Positions 35,072 through 45,127 of a stretch of 64,000 nt of DNA are shown piece after piece. The notes beneath the pieces are model-generated. The model did no database searches, was not told the origin of the DNA, and saw only the letters and a list, made by a program, of their open reading frames with translations. Source of the DNA: Mycobacterium sp. 155 (GTDB lineage: Bacteria > Actinomycetota > Actinomycetes > Mycobacteriales > Mycobacteriaceae); NCBI RefSeq assembly GCF_000373905.1, contig NZ_KB892705.1, positions 806,001 to 870,000 of the forward strand, read 5' to 3'. A program made the position numbers and the translations under genes. Each line of letters starts with the position of its first letter. Within the stretch, counting starts at the first letter, position 1.

Positions 35072-35542
35072 TTACCGCTCGCTACGGTTGCAATTCGGGT
35101 TCGCCGGCTTCGATGGCCATGTGCAGACGTCGATGAAGGTGCTGGTATTGAATCCACCGCCGTCGAAAACACCGTATGCGTCGCCATGAATTCCGGTGTA
35201 TGTGGCACCGCCACCCGAACTGCCGCCGGCCGAGGTCACGATGGTTGTCACTTGCCAGCCCTTGCCTTCGAGCGCCGACTTGTACGCGTCGAGTACGTCG
35301 TTGGGTGCGCCGTTGACTTGGTAGAACATGTGGATGCCGTTGTCGGCGATCTGATTAGGGCCCTTGGTCTGCTGTGTGTCTGCCGGCGTGGGCAGCAGCG
35401 ACTGCAGGTCCGTGCCTGCCGTCGCCGTGTCATGCGTCGTCGTCTGGGCGGCCGGTTCCGACGAACCGCTGCATGCGGAGGACGTGAGACCGACGGCGAT
35501 TGCGACGGCTGCCAACGCGCAGGTATTACGGGTGACGCGCAT
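35072..35542 (-). CDS. putative lipoprotein
   Basis: The product is 156 residues. A signal peptide with lipobox TSSAC (Cys24) is followed by a Ser/Thr/Ala linker, then a small domain: NQIADNGIHMFYQVNGAPND, VLDAYKSALEGKGWQVTTIV, and a Gly/Ser-rich stretch before VFDGGGFNTSTFIDVCTWPS. It resembles short mycobacterial lipoproteins with an alpha/beta fold of unknown function. It lies in front of DUF6131 on the same strand but 147 bases away. Confidence 0.7.
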   Translation of the reverse strand: MRVTRNTCALAAVAIAVGLTSSACSGSSEPAAQTTTHDTATAGTDLQSLLPTPADTQQTKGPNQIADNGIHMFYQVNGAPNDVLDAYKSALEGKGWQVTTIVTSAGGSSGGGATYTGIHGDAYGVFDGGGFNTSTFIDVCTWPSKPANPNCNRSER

Positions 35543-35639
35543 AAGTCATTTCCTCTCGTATGACCGCACCGTACCAACGTGCATGGATTTGCTGGGGCAA
35601 ACCTGTAAAACACTGGCAAATGGCAGGCATTGACAGCGG

Positions 35640-36512
35640 TTAGGCGAGTGGCCCGACCGGTGCTGGGGTAGGTGTCGTCGTCGGACCGGGCGGGGCCCCT
35701 GCGGGGGACGGCAGGTGGGGCGACGGGCCGGGCGCAGCCTGCAGTGGCGTCAGGGTCGGGGGTGCGGCCGGCGCCGGGACCGGGCCTGGCGCCGGCCCGA
35801 CGACGGGTGGATTCATGATGGCGTCGGCGGCCCAACTGGCTTCAAGTTGGTTGGCGACGAATGTCGCACCGCGGTCAATCATGCCGGCTTCTTCGTACTG
35901 GTTGTGCGCGGAGAAGCTTCTGCCGTTGGACGCGCAAACGAGGTCATTGTCGACGCACAGGTCGATGGTCTTCGCCGTGTACAGCGGACCGATGGTGATC
36001 GGGGGCTCGCTGATGGCTTTCATGAACCTCGTCGATGGTTTTCCGAAGAGGGCCACCGCGGCTACGTGATCGGAGATGGCGGGTGGCAGCGGCGTCGGTA
36101 CGTCTGCGGCATGAACTCCGTCGGGAATCACACTGGCCGTGACGAAGCCGACGATCGCGGCGCCCTGGGAGAACCCACCGAGCACCATCTTGGTGCGTGG
36201 ACAGTTCGTCGCAGTGGTCAGAATGTGGGCGCGTGCGTCCGAGATACCGTCGATAGCGGTGGGGAAGTCCATCGTGGCGGGGTAGTCAACCGCGTACGCT
36301 CCAACAGATTTCCCACTGACGCGGGACCGTACGGAGTTCACGAACGCCTCGCCCGTCGGACCGAGGCCTGGTGCTTCCGTGGTGCCGCGGGCGAAGATCA
36401 CCTCGGCGTCGGGACATTCCGCTGCTTGCGCGGATAACGTTGGCACGCCCAGCAATATCATCGGCACCGCTGTCGCGGCACCGATCAGTAGAGCAATGTG
36501 GCGTGCCCCCAC
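35640..36512 (-). CDS. cutinase-family serine esterase
   Basis: With GTG 36512 as start, the product has 290 residues and a good signal peptide (cleavage near SAQA/AEC). Frame-compatible starts lie upstream at 36563 and 36593 but would bury the signal. The cutinase core has CPDAEVIFARGTTEAPGLGP, nucleophile S115 in GGFSQGA, acid D190 in CVDNDLVC, and H203 in SAHNQY, so the triad is complete, and disulfide Cys residues are in place. A Pro/Ala-rich tail follows. Such Culp proteins are secreted esterases acting on lipid esters; the long Pro-rich end may hold it in the envelope. Confidence 0.88.
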   Translation of the reverse strand: MGARHIALLIGAATAVPMILLGVPTLSAQAAECPDAEVIFARGTTEAPGLGPTGEAFVNSVRSRVSGKSVGAYAVDYPATMDFPTAIDGISDARAHILTTATNCPRTKMVLGGFSQGAAIVGFVTASVIPDGVHAADVPTPLPPAISDHVAAVALFGKPSTRFMKAISEPPITIGPLYTAKTIDLCVDNDLVCASNGRSFSAHNQYEEAGMIDRGATFVANQLEASWAADAIMNPPVVGPAPGPVPAPAAPPTLTPLQAAPGPSPHLPSPAGAPPGPTTTPTPAPVGPLA

Positions 36513-36849
36513 GCACTCATGCTGACACACAACAATGGGATATGCGCACCAGTTGAACGACATTCCATAGGTATTCATCTGTGAACACGCCACGGGCTTG
36601 CGGCTACCGAATACTGAAACTACTTGGCGTGCAGTCCAATACAGATGATCGATGCGATTTCGTCACGACCCCCGAGGTTGGGCGAATTAGCACACCGAAG
36701 AGCTCGGGCCCCGCCTCCGACTGTTGCGACACGATCACGGAACGATACCTATCGATGCATCACTGGCCGCAACCTTCACTTGGGTCACTATCGTCACATC
36801 GGTCAGCTAATGACGTCAATGGGACGTCGTGCCCTCCGGAAGGGGTGAG

Positions 36850-38310
36850 ATGTCGCCGCGTCCTCGAATCGCATCGATGTCGGTGGCGTCGGCGGCCGCT
36901 GTGGGGCTCGTCGTTGCGATCGGCGTCGCTCCCCAGGCGGCCGCCGAACCGTGCACCGGTGCCGCCGCCGCTGCTCGACCTCCTGCCAATGCCGTGGCCA
37001 CCCCGGCACTGCCCGGGATCGACCGCCCGCCAACAGGTCACCGACCGGCCGGCGCGAATGACAGTGCGCCGCTGCCGAGATTGGGCCAGCTGCCCAAGAT
37101 GCTCCTCAACGCGCTCTCACCGTTGGCGCCGCGCTCTGCGCCGGTGCGCCAGCAAGCGGCGGTCGAGCCGCCGCCACGGCCGGTCGTCCCGAACAACCCG
37201 GCTCCGCCGAATGTCGCCCAGCCCGTTCCGAACGCCGCTCCGGCCCCTGCGCCGGAGCCCGCGCCCGCTGCGCCGCCGGGAACATCGTTGGTCGGCTGGG
37301 TTACCGGGCCGGACAGCCCGAACAACACCATTCAGCGGTTCGCCATCTCCGGAACCGACCTCGGGATCATGTGGGACAACGGCGATCCGGGCGCTCATCA
37401 GGTGCTGATGGCGTTCGGGGACACCTACGGTTACTGCAGTGTCCGTGGACAGCAGTGGCGCTACAACACGCTGTTCCGCACTCAGGATGGCTCGCTCTCG
37501 AAAACCATCGCCGTGCCCGACGGCGTCAAAGCCAACCGGTATTCGGGTTCGCCGGTGTGGGGGCCGGGACTTTCCAAGCAGATCATCAACAGCATCAAGT
37601 GGGCGCCAACCGAGGTCGGGGTCATCCCGACGTCCGGGATCTCCGTCGGCAGAAACCAATACCTGAACTTCATGTCCATCAAACGCTGGGGCGACAACGG
37701 CCAGTGGGACACCAACTTCTCGGGTATCGCGGTATCCCAGGACAACGGCGAGAACTGGGGGGTCTATCCCAGCAGCATTCGCGCCGTCGGAAACTCCGTA
37801 CCGAAACTTGCCTCTGTGCCGGGCAACGAAAACTTCCAGCAGGGCGCATTTCTGAAACCGGGGCCGGGTGACCCGTACCTCTACACATTCGGAACACCGT
37901 CCGGGCGTAGCGGATCGGCCTATATCGCCCGGGTTCCTCAGGGCTCCGTGCCGGATCAGCGGCGATACGAGTACTGGAACGGCGACAGCAATTCCTGGGT
38001 GCCCGGCAATCCGGGTGCTGCCACTCCGGTGATCCCCGGGCCGGTCGGGGAGATGTCGGCCCAGTACAACACCTACCTCAAGCAGTATCTGGTGCTGTAT
38101 TGCAATGGAGCCAACGACGTCGTGGCGCGCACCGCGCCTGCACCACAAGGACCGTGGAGTCCGGAGCAGATGCTGGTGTCCTCGATGGAATTCCCCGGTG
38201 GTATCTACGCCCCGTTCCTGCATCCGTGGTCGACGGGTAAGGAGCTCTACTTCAACCTGTCGCTGTGGTCGGCCTACAACGTGATGCTGATGAAGACGGT
38301 GCTTCCGTAA
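36850..38310 (+). CDS. secreted DUF4185-domain protein
   Basis: The product is 486 residues from ATG 36850 behind GGAAGGGG. It has a signal peptide (VASAAAVGLVVAIGVAPQAAA) and a Pro/Ala linker (about 40-145). The DUF4185 domain starts SLVGWVTGPDSPNN, with GTDLGIMWDNGDPGAHQVLM, AFGDTYGYC, NYFSGIAVSQDNGENW-like and YLYTFGTPSGRSGSAYIARV elements. The repeated F-G-D-T and S-x-D-x-G-x-x-W motifs suggest a beta-propeller, sialidase-like in outline. It is probably a cell-envelope glycan-acting protein. Two further DUF4185 genes lie at 52322 and 59505. Confidence 0.85.
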   Translation: MSPRPRIASMSVASAAAVGLVVAIGVAPQAAAEPCTGAAAAARPPANAVATPALPGIDRPPTGHRPAGANDSAPLPRLGQLPKMLLNALSPLAPRSAPVRQQAAVEPPPRPVVPNNPAPPNVAQPVPNAAPAPAPEPAPAAPPGTSLVGWVTGPDSPNNTIQRFAISGTDLGIMWDNGDPGAHQVLMAFGDTYGYCSVRGQQWRYNTLFRTQDGSLSKTIAVPDGVKANRYSGSPVWGPGLSKQIINSIKWAPTEVGVIPTSGISVGRNQYLNFMSIKRWGDNGQWDTNFSGIAVSQDNGENWGVYPSSIRAVGNSVPKLASVPGNENFQQGAFLKPGPGDPYLYTFGTPSGRSGSAYIARVPQGSVPDQRRYEYWNGDSNSWVPGNPGAATPVIPGPVGEMSAQYNTYLKQYLVLYCNGANDVVARTAPAPQGPWSPEQMLVSSMEFPGGIYAPFLHPWSTGKELYFNLSLWSAYNVMLMKTVLP

Positions 38311-38709
38311 CGCCTTTGGCTGCAGCCCATCTCGGATCATCGACCGCTGCGGTGTGATGTCGATTGGGCAAAACGATTGCGACGGTGTCGGATTCGCATC
38401 TCGTCCTCAACCCGAGTTGTCCCGCGCGTTGTTCGAATTAGGCAGCGAGCTCGGGACTTTCTCACAGCTGCTTGCTGGAGGAGACCAAGCCACGCCATAG
38501 AGTGCGAGTTGTGATTGAGTCGTGGTCTAAAAGTGACAAAAGAAGACCAGTGTTTCCAGAGTGATCGGTGAGCACGACATGGCCGCACACGCCACAACCG
38601 GACGGCACGGATACACCGCGCTGGCGGTCGGATCGCGTGGTGTTTCCCGCGCTCGCCGATACGTTTCCGACACTTCCCAGGCTGGGGTGAACCCGATCAG
38701 AGGAATGGA
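38311..38709. other. intergenic stretch
   Basis: No supported gene. A 40-codon GTG frame (38568-38690) precedes the small ORF at 38710 and could be a leader, but nothing beyond its openness supports it. Promoters of the 49-residue protein and the Ddn-like gene probably lie here. Confidence 0.4.
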
Positions 38710-38859
38710 GTGAAAGCCGTGAACATGAGCCGAACGTTCGACACGCGAACCGCGCGGATTGCCCTTCAGCTGATCCGCCGTCCCATCATGAGCCGACGCT
38801 ATCCTGCCGAGCAGGAGCGTCTGATCACCCCGCAGGAACTTGCCGCTCTCGGCCGGTAG
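38710..38859 (+). CDS. small basic hypothetical protein (49 aa)
   Basis: GTG 38710 has an AGAGGAATGGA Shine-Dalgarno-like stretch upstream. The product, VKAVNMSRTFDTRTARIALQ then LIRRPIMSRRYPAEQERLIT and PQELAALGR, is basic and helical, with good protein composition. ATG 38725 is an alternative start. It ends 26 bases before the F420-oxidoreductase gene and may be co-transcribed. No family is recognised. Confidence 0.5.
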   Translation: MKAVNMSRTFDTRTARIALQLIRRPIMSRRYPAEQERLITPQELAALGR

Positions 38860-38884
38860 CCACGTAACGTGTCACGATGAACGC

Positions 38885-39307
38885 ATGACGGATCAGAGCG
38901 AACGTGACTTCAACGAACGCAACATCGAGGAGTTTCGCGCCAACGACGGCAAAGTCGGTGGCCAGTTCGAGGGATTCCCGCTGCTGCTGCTCACCTCGAC
39001 CGGCGCCAAGAGCGGTGCGCAGCGGGTCAATCCGGTGGCGTACTTCGACATCGACGGGGCCATCTACATCGCCGGATCGTCGGCCGGCCGGGACCGGGAC
39101 CCCGCGTGGGCCTTCAACATTCGCGTGAATCCCGACGCCTGGGTCGAGATCGGCACCGACGGCCCAAGCGCGGTTACCGCGCGTGAACTACCGCGCGAGG
39201 AACGTAACCGCGTCTACGAGATCATCAAGCAGCGAGCACCGGGCTTCGCCGACTACGAGGCCCGCACCGACCGAGTCATTCCCGTCTTTGAGTTGATCCG
39301 GAAGTAG
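38885..39307 (+). CDS. Ddn-like deazaflavin (F420)-dependent nitroreductase
   Basis: The product is 140 residues from ATG 38885. The split-barrel family pattern is clear: NIEEFRANDGKVGGQFEGFP, LLLLTSTGAKSGAQRVNPVA, then GSSAGRDRDPAWAFNIRVNP and EERNRVYEIIKQRAPGFADY. The K-S-G and G-R-D-x-x-P-A-W residues bind coenzyme F420 in Ddn. It probably reduces quinone-type or nitro substrates with F420H2, at the cytoplasmic side. A short acidic N-terminal end replaces the longer membrane-anchoring helix of Ddn. Confidence 0.9.
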   Translation: MTDQSERDFNERNIEEFRANDGKVGGQFEGFPLLLLTSTGAKSGAQRVNPVAYFDIDGAIYIAGSSAGRDRDPAWAFNIRVNPDAWVEIGTDGPSAVTARELPREERNRVYEIIKQRAPGFADYEARTDRVIPVFELIRK

Positions 39308-39389
39308 TGGCTCATGCGCCGGCCACGGCGGTCTCGGCCACGTGCCGAGCGTCATAAGTGTTGATCGCAACGCTGTCGAGAATGGTCGG

Positions 39390-40379
39390 TCAGGTTCCGT
39401 CGTCGTCGGGGGAACTGGACACCAGCAGCCATACCAGGGTGATCAATCCGATGGAGATGCCCTGCGCGGTGATGACGAACGTCAAGAACTCGTGCCAGTC
39501 GGACAGCATGTCGTTGCAGCCCTGACCGTCGAACGGCAACGTCGACAGCGCGAAGACCAGCGCTGCGGACAGCACGGTGACAGTGGCGGCCGTGGTCGCG
39601 CGTTGCGCGGGGTCGCGCAGATTGCGCCGGAAGAAGTTGAACTCCACGCCGAGCGTCAGCAGCAACAACGGAATCACCGCGACGACATTGTTGAAGTACG
39701 CCGAGCCGACCGCGCTCTCACATGCGATCTCCAGTGTGCCAAGACGTTCCGCGAGTGGGAGCGCGGCGATTTGCGCTGCCACATCGGACGGCAGGGTTCG
39801 GACGCTGTCGACATCGAGCGAGCGGTTGTAGGCGATAGCTGCCAGATAGCAGGCGAACGTTCCCAGCACCAACGGCACGACCGCGCGTGCTCGCCGCCAG
39901 TCCGTGGGATGCGCTGCGCGTCGGTCGGCGCTGAAAAGCACACGGGGATCGGCATTGAGCGATGTGGCCATCATGGTGCCCATGGTGGCCGCGATGACGA
40001 CCGACGCAGCCAAAAGGACCCACACCGAGGGCCGGAACGGCAATTCGGAGAGCACGAGGTCCAAGATGATCAGCACGCCGAATCCGGTCCACCACAACGG
40101 CCAGAGGCGTGGGCCCGTGCCGTCGATGCGGCCGATCGCCCGTTTCTTCAGCCCCACGACCAGCAGTACGACGATCTCGATGGCGACCACCAACATTCGC
40201 CAGCCGAAGTTGGTCCGCCAGCTGTTGTGGGCACCGGTGCTGACGAGGTCGAACAGCAGCCCGATGATTTCCTCGCTGTAAGAGAACACGAAAAGCAACA
40301 GGAATACGACCCACAGCATCGCCCGTGCGGATGCCCGGGTATCTGCGGTAGAAGCGTTGTCGACCTGCGGTCCCGTCAT
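39390..40379 (-). CDS. integral membrane protein, about 8 TM segments
   Basis: The product is 329 residues. Hydrophobic segments occur near residues 22-40, 60-80, 93-112, 120-140, 168-190, 235-255, 275-295 and 305-320. No transporter signature or enzymatic motif is apparent. A conserved-looking FRRNLRDPAQRAT stretch is in a cytoplasmic loop. It is downstream of the MmpL gene on the same strand, with about 70 bases between, so it may be co-transcribed with it. Function unknown. Confidence 0.65.
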   Translation of the reverse strand: MTGPQVDNASTADTRASARAMLWVVFLLLFVFSYSEEIIGLLFDLVSTGAHNSWRTNFGWRMLVVAIEIVVLLVVGLKKRAIGRIDGTGPRLWPLWWTGFGVLIILDLVLSELPFRPSVWVLLAASVVIAATMGTMMATSLNADPRVLFSADRRAAHPTDWRRARAVVPLVLGTFACYLAAIAYNRSLDVDSVRTLPSDVAAQIAALPLAERLGTLEIACESAVGSAYFNNVVAVIPLLLLTLGVEFNFFRRNLRDPAQRATTAATVTVLSAALVFALSTLPFDGQGCNDMLSDWHEFLTFVITAQGISIGLITLVWLLVSSSPDDDGT

Positions 40380-40448
40380 CCCCGCTCCTCCACAGGTGTC
40401 GCCGCTGGGGGAGACTCAGGATAACGGGCTGACCTGGCCCTTGTAGGC

Positions 40449-43304
40449 TTAAGCGCCCGAGCGGTCCAATGCCCGCGCCACCACACCCCGTGCCGGGCGT
40501 CGACGCACCACCTGTGGCCACCAGAACCAGGGGCCCATCAACGCTGCGATCGACGGCGTCATGAACGACCGGATCACGAGGGTGTCGAACAGCAGGCCCA
40601 GCCCGATCGTCGAACCGACCTGCGCCACCACGGTCATCTCGCTGACCACCATCGACATCATGGTGAACGCGAACACCAGGCCGGCGGCGGTCACCACCGA
40701 TCCACTGCCGCCCATCGCACGGATGATGCCGGTGTTGATGCCTGCCGGTAGCTCTTCCTTGAGTCGCGCCACGAGCAACAGGTTGTAGTCGGCACCGACT
40801 GCCAACAGCACGATCACGGCCATCGCCATCACCATGAAGTGCAGTTCGATCCCGAGCAGGTGCTGCCACACCAGGACTGACAATCCGAACGACGTGCCCA
40901 GCGAGACCAGCACCGTGCCCACGATCACCGCCGCGGCCACCAGACTGCGAGTGATCAGCAGCATGATGATGAAAATCAGGGACAGAGCCGAGATCCCGGC
41001 GATGATCAGGTCGTAGTTGTTGCCTTCCTGCATGTCCTTGAATGCCGCTGCGGTCCCGCCCAGGTAGATTTTGGACCCCTCGAACGGCGTGTTCTTCATG
41101 GCTTCCTTGGCAGCCAGCTTGATCCCGTCGATCAGCTTGATGCCGTCGGCCGTCAACGGGTCGCCTTCGTGAGAGATCATGAACCGCACGGCTTTTCCGT
41201 CGGGGGAGATGAAGCTCTTCATCCCGCGCTTGAAGTCGCTGTTGTTGAATGTCTCCGGTGGCAGGTAGAAGGTGTCATCGTTCTTGGAATCGTTGAACGC
41301 ATCACCCATCGCGGACTGGCCGTCCTGCATGGCCGCCATCTGATCCTGCAGACCCTTCTGGGTCTGGTACATCGTGAGCATCATCGTCTTGGTGCTTCTC
41401 ATGGTCTCGATCTGCGGCTGCATCATGGCCGCCATCTGCGGCATGAGAGCGTCGAGTCGGTCCATGTCAGGCAGCAGCTCCTGGAAGCTCGCGGTCATCG
41501 TGTCGACGCCGTCGAGCCCGTCGAACACCGATCGCATCGACCAGCAGATCGGGATGTCGTAGCAGTGCGGCTCCCAGTACAGGTAGTTGCGCAGCGGTCG
41601 CAGGAAGTCGTCGAAATCGGAAATGCTGTCCCGCAATTCGGCGACGTCAGTGACCATGTCGTGGGTCTTGCCCACCATGCTGTGCGTCGTCGCGCTCATC
41701 TCCTCCATGAGCGTGATCATCCGGTCCATGATGTCGATGGTCTTCTGCATGTCATCGGCCTGCAGCAGCATGTCGTCGGCACGGTCGGTCAGGTATTTGC
41801 GGTTCATGGTCTGCATGACGCCGCCCAAGCTCATCTGAGCTGGAATCGTGCTGAATTTCAGTGGCTTGCCGTCCGGACGGGTGATCGCCTGAACGCTACC
41901 GATCCCGGGTACCTGGAAGATGGCCTTGGCGATCTTGTCGATCACCAGGAAATCGGCCGAGTTGCGAACGTCGTGGTCGGTTTCGATGAGCAGCAGCTCG
42001 GGGTTCATCTTGGCTGGTGAGAAGTGGCGTTCGGCGGCCGCGTACCCGGCGTTGGCGGGCAGATCGGCGGGCAGGTAGTTGCGGTCGTTGTAGTTGGTCC
42101 GATAACCGGGCAGTGTCAGCAGCCCCACCAGCGACAGCAGGATGGTGCCGAGCAGAACCGGACCCGGCCACCGCACGACGACAGTTGCCAACCGTCGCCA
42201 ACCCCGGATCCGCATGGCCCGCCGGGGTTCCAGCGTGCGCCCGAACCGGCTCGCCACCGTGATGACTGCAGGCCCGAGGGTGAGCGCCGCGATCACTGCG
42301 ACCATCATGCCGACCGCCATCGGAATGCCCAGCGACTGGAAGTAGGGCAACCGGGTGAAGTGCAGGCAGAACGTTGCCCCAGCGATCGTCATGCCCGAGC
42401 CCAGCACCACATGGGCGGTGCCGTGGAACATCGTGTAGTAGGCCTGTTCCCGGTCCTCGCCGTTGCCGCGCGCCTCCTGGTAACGCCCGATGAGGAAGAT
42501 CGCGTAGTCGGTGGCGGCGGCGATCGCCAGAGTGACCAAAAGCTGGGTGGCAAAAGGTGTCAGCCCGATCAGGTTGTGATAGCCCAGGAACGCAACCACT
42601 CCGCGCGCCGCCGACAACTCCATGACCACCATGGCCAGCACGATGATCACGGTGACGACAGATCGGTAGACCAGGAGCAGCATCGTGACGATCACGACGA
42701 AGGTGACCATTTCGATCATCTGGATGCTGCGGTCGGCGGAGATCTGCTGATCGGCGGCCAGTGCCGTCGGGCCCGTCACGTACACCTTGACCCCAGGCGG
42801 CGGGGACAGCCCGTTGACCAGCTTCTGGACCGACTCCACCGACTCGTTGGCCAGAGTCTCACCCATGTTGCCGACGAGGTAGACCTGCACGTAGGAGGCT
42901 CTTAGGTCGTTGCTCTGTGCCCCTGCTTTTGTCAGCGGATCACCCCAGAAGTCCTGGACGTGTTCGACGTGCTTGGTGTCCGCCCTCAACTTGGCGACCA
43001 TGTCGTTGTAGAAGTAGTGCGCGTCGTCGCCGAGCGGCTTGTCACCCTCCAACACGATCATCGCCGAGCTGTCGGAATGGAACTCGTCGAACACCACACC
43101 GACACGTTTCATCGCGATCACCGACGGAGCCTCTCCTGGGCTCATCGACACCGACCGCGTCTTGGCGACGACCTCGAGCTGGGGCACCGTCGTATTGAGC
43201 ACGGCTACCAGGCCGATCCACCCCAGGATGATCGGAATGGCGAGTCGGCGAATCCAACGGGCGATCCCGGTGTGGGTCGTCGTGGATGCACTGGCGTCGG
43301 CCAT
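40449..43304 (-). CDS. MmpL-family RND transporter
   Basis: The product is 951 residues from ATG 43304; the open frame upstream is the non-coding hairpin region. A first TM ([20 protein letters not shown]) is followed by a porter loop, a TM bundle containing [20 protein letters not shown] and [20 protein letters not shown], a second loop with a long helical stretch (about 400-650), and a second bundle with [20 protein letters not shown]. The D-Y pairs (ATDYAIF, GADYNLL) are the proton-relay positions of MmpL proteins. It should export a lipid or siderophore across the inner membrane. No MmpS gene is next to it. Confidence 0.92.
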   Translation of the reverse strand: MADASASTTTHTGIARWIRRLAIPIILGWIGLVAVLNTTVPQLEVVAKTRSVSMSPGEAPSVIAMKRVGVVFDEFHSDSSAMIVLEGDKPLGDDAHYFYNDMVAKLRADTKHVEHVQDFWGDPLTKAGAQSNDLRASYVQVYLVGNMGETLANESVESVQKLVNGLSPPPGVKVYVTGPTALAADQQISADRSIQMIEMVTFVVIVTMLLLVYRSVVTVIIVLAMVVMELSAARGVVAFLGYHNLIGLTPFATQLLVTLAIAAATDYAIFLIGRYQEARGNGEDREQAYYTMFHGTAHVVLGSGMTIAGATFCLHFTRLPYFQSLGIPMAVGMMVAVIAALTLGPAVITVASRFGRTLEPRRAMRIRGWRRLATVVVRWPGPVLLGTILLSLVGLLTLPGYRTNYNDRNYLPADLPANAGYAAAERHFSPAKMNPELLLIETDHDVRNSADFLVIDKIAKAIFQVPGIGSVQAITRPDGKPLKFSTIPAQMSLGGVMQTMNRKYLTDRADDMLLQADDMQKTIDIMDRMITLMEEMSATTHSMVGKTHDMVTDVAELRDSISDFDDFLRPLRNYLYWEPHCYDIPICWSMRSVFDGLDGVDTMTASFQELLPDMDRLDALMPQMAAMMQPQIETMRSTKTMMLTMYQTQKGLQDQMAAMQDGQSAMGDAFNDSKNDDTFYLPPETFNNSDFKRGMKSFISPDGKAVRFMISHEGDPLTADGIKLIDGIKLAAKEAMKNTPFEGSKIYLGGTAAAFKDMQEGNNYDLIIAGISALSLIFIIMLLITRSLVAAAVIVGTVLVSLGTSFGLSVLVWQHLLGIELHFMVMAMAVIVLLAVGADYNLLLVARLKEELPAGINTGIIRAMGGSGSVVTAAGLVFAFTMMSMVVSEMTVVAQVGSTIGLGLLFDTLVIRSFMTPSIAALMGPWFWWPQVVRRRPARGVVARALDRSGA

Positions 43305-43396
43305 CTGAAAACCTTGGGTGGTCGATTTGGGCTGGGATGCTCCGGCCGACCCTATCCCGTTGAACGGTCGTTTGGTGGAGCCCGTGCGCGCACGCT

Positions 43397-43446
43397 TTGT
43401 CACGCTGGAGTGGCTGTCGAGGCCGACTGCCACTCCAGCGTGACAA
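43397..43446. repeat. perfect 18-bp inverted repeat with 14-base loop
   Basis: TTGTCACGCTGGAGTGGC (43397-43414) is exactly complementary to 43429-43446. It lies between the divergent mmpL and kinase genes, so it is not a simple terminator of either; a dimeric-regulator operator or an RNA hairpin in a 5' leader is possible. The rest of 43305-43630 has no gene. Confidence 0.75.
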
Positions 43447-43630
43447 TGGGGCGCGGGGGCGTGCTTCGCACCGCCGCTATCCTCGTTTCCGAGACCACCG
43501 CGTCCGCGCCCAGGGCTTGGTGAAGCCGCGTCGCGAGACCCTCCGCCTGGATACCGCGACACCTTGCCCGTCGGCGCATGCCCGGACGGTGGTCACCGAC
43601 CGAGTCCAGCTGGGCCGAAAGGATCGTGGA

Positions 43631-45118
43631 ATGGCATCCCCCCACGACGCTTCGCGCGTCGGCACCCGGTTCGGGCCGTACGAACTGAGGTCGCTGATAG
43701 GGGTCGGGGGAATGGGAGAGGTATACCGGGCGTACGACACGGTGAAAGACCGGATGGTCGCGGTCAAGCTGCTGCGGACCGAGGTGGCCGCGGACCGTAG
43801 TTACCAGGCACGGTTTCGACGCGAGTCGCGCGCTGCGGCCCGACTGCAAGAACCCCATGTCATCCCGGTGCACGACTTCGGCGATATCGACGGCGTCCTC
43901 TATATAGATATGCGGCTGGTCGAGGGTGTCAGTGTGAAAGAAGCGCTGCGGATGAACGGGCCGCTCGATCCTGGACGTGCCGTGTCCATCGCCACACAGG
44001 TGGCGTCGGCGCTCGACGCCGCGCACGCCGGCGGCCTCGTGCATCGGGACATCAAACCTGAGAACGTCCTGCTCACCGGTGACGATTTCGCGTACCTGGT
44101 CGATTTCGGCATCGCCCACGTGGGCGGCGAGGCCACCGTGACGATGACGGGCGTGGTGATCGGCTCGAGCGCCTATATGGCACCTGAGCGGTTCTCCGGT
44201 GCCGCCGTGGGGCCACCGGCCGATGTCTACGCGCTGACCTGCCTGCTCTACGAATGCCTCATCGGTCGTCCACCGTTCGAGACTGGTGACCTTCGGCAGC
44301 TCATGAGCGCCCACATGTTCTCCGCGCCGCCGCGGCCGAGCATCATGCGACGCGGCATGCCGCGCGCGTTCGACGACGTCATCGCCCGGGGCATGGCCAA
44401 GGATCCGACCCACCGTTACGCATCGGCGGGTGAACTGGCCAGGGCCGCCCGGGCGGCCATCTCCGGCAACCCTGCGGTCGGCGTGGCGCCGCCGGTACCG
44501 GAACCGGAAGCCGTGTCCCGCCCCACTCCGCCGCCGGCCCTGGTGCACGCCCCCGAGGGCCCGGTCAGACGATCCCGCTGGACCCGTAGCCAGGTGCGAC
44601 TAGTGATCGCGACGGTGCTGCTGCTCGGTGTCGCCGCCGTGCTGGCAGCGGTCCTGGTGCTCAGCGGTAATGGCGACGGCTCGACGCCCAAGACTGCCGT
44701 GGCGGTGTCGCCCTCGGCGACCGGTGCGAGCGCACCCACCGAATCGTCAACCGAACCGTCGGCGACGACATCCACGACGCGATCCGCGGCGGCCCCGATG
44801 ACCGGTACAGACACCCAGGGCTTCGTCGGGCATACGGCCCGCTGCGACTCGGGCAGCACCCCGGCGGCGATGATCAAGACGGCGTCGTCGATCGCGGTGA
44901 TCTGCCAGAGCGGGCCGGACAGTTACTACTACCGCGGCGAACGGCTCAGCGACGGTGCCCACCTGGAAATCGCCCAGGCCGAACGGTCCGGTGACGGGTT
45001 CAACGCCACCAACCCGGCCGACGGTGCACTGTATGAGATCCGTCCGGACAGCCTCACCATCATCAGCAACGGCCACGTCGATTCTGACGAACCGGCACAA
45101 CAGTATTCGTCGGGATAG
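43631..45118 (+). CDS. transmembrane Ser/Thr protein kinase (PknE/F type)
   Basis: The product is 495 residues from ATG 43631. The kinase domain spans about 15-275: glycine loop IGVGGMGEVY, K46, HRDIKPEN (D140), DFG (158-160), SSAYMAPER. A Pro-rich juxtamembrane part, one TM helix (about 318-342), and an extracellular Ser/Thr-rich stalk follow, ending in a small domain with two Cys (ARCDSGSTPAAM, AVICQSG). All catalytic residues are present. It faces the adenylate cyclase gene tail to tail with 9 bases between. Ligand and substrates are not evident. Confidence 0.93.
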   Translation: MASPHDASRVGTRFGPYELRSLIGVGGMGEVYRAYDTVKDRMVAVKLLRTEVAADRSYQARFRRESRAAARLQEPHVIPVHDFGDIDGVLYIDMRLVEGVSVKEALRMNGPLDPGRAVSIATQVASALDAAHAGGLVHRDIKPENVLLTGDDFAYLVDFGIAHVGGEATVTMTGVVIGSSAYMAPERFSGAAVGPPADVYALTCLLYECLIGRPPFETGDLRQLMSAHMFSAPPRPSIMRRGMPRAFDDVIARGMAKDPTHRYASAGELARAARAAISGNPAVGVAPPVPEPEAVSRPTPPPALVHAPEGPVRRSRWTRSQVRLVIATVLLLGVAAVLAAVLVLSGNGDGSTPKTAVAVSPSATGASAPTESSTEPSATTSTTRSAAAPMTGTDTQGFVGHTARCDSGSTPAAMIKTASSIAVICQSGPDSYYYRGERLSDGAHLEIAQAERSGDGFNATNPADGALYEIRPDSLTIISNGHVDSDEPAQQYSSG

Positions 45119-45127
45119 GCCACCGGG

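Noticed and set aside
37117..38340. 407-codon minus-strand frame
   Set aside because: Exact antisense of the DUF4185 gene, with the His/Arg-rich composition typical of GC-rich shadows.
38568..38690. 40-codon GTG frame upstream of the small basic protein
   Set aside because: Only open-frame evidence; composition is Pro/Thr/Arg-rich and no RBS is clear.
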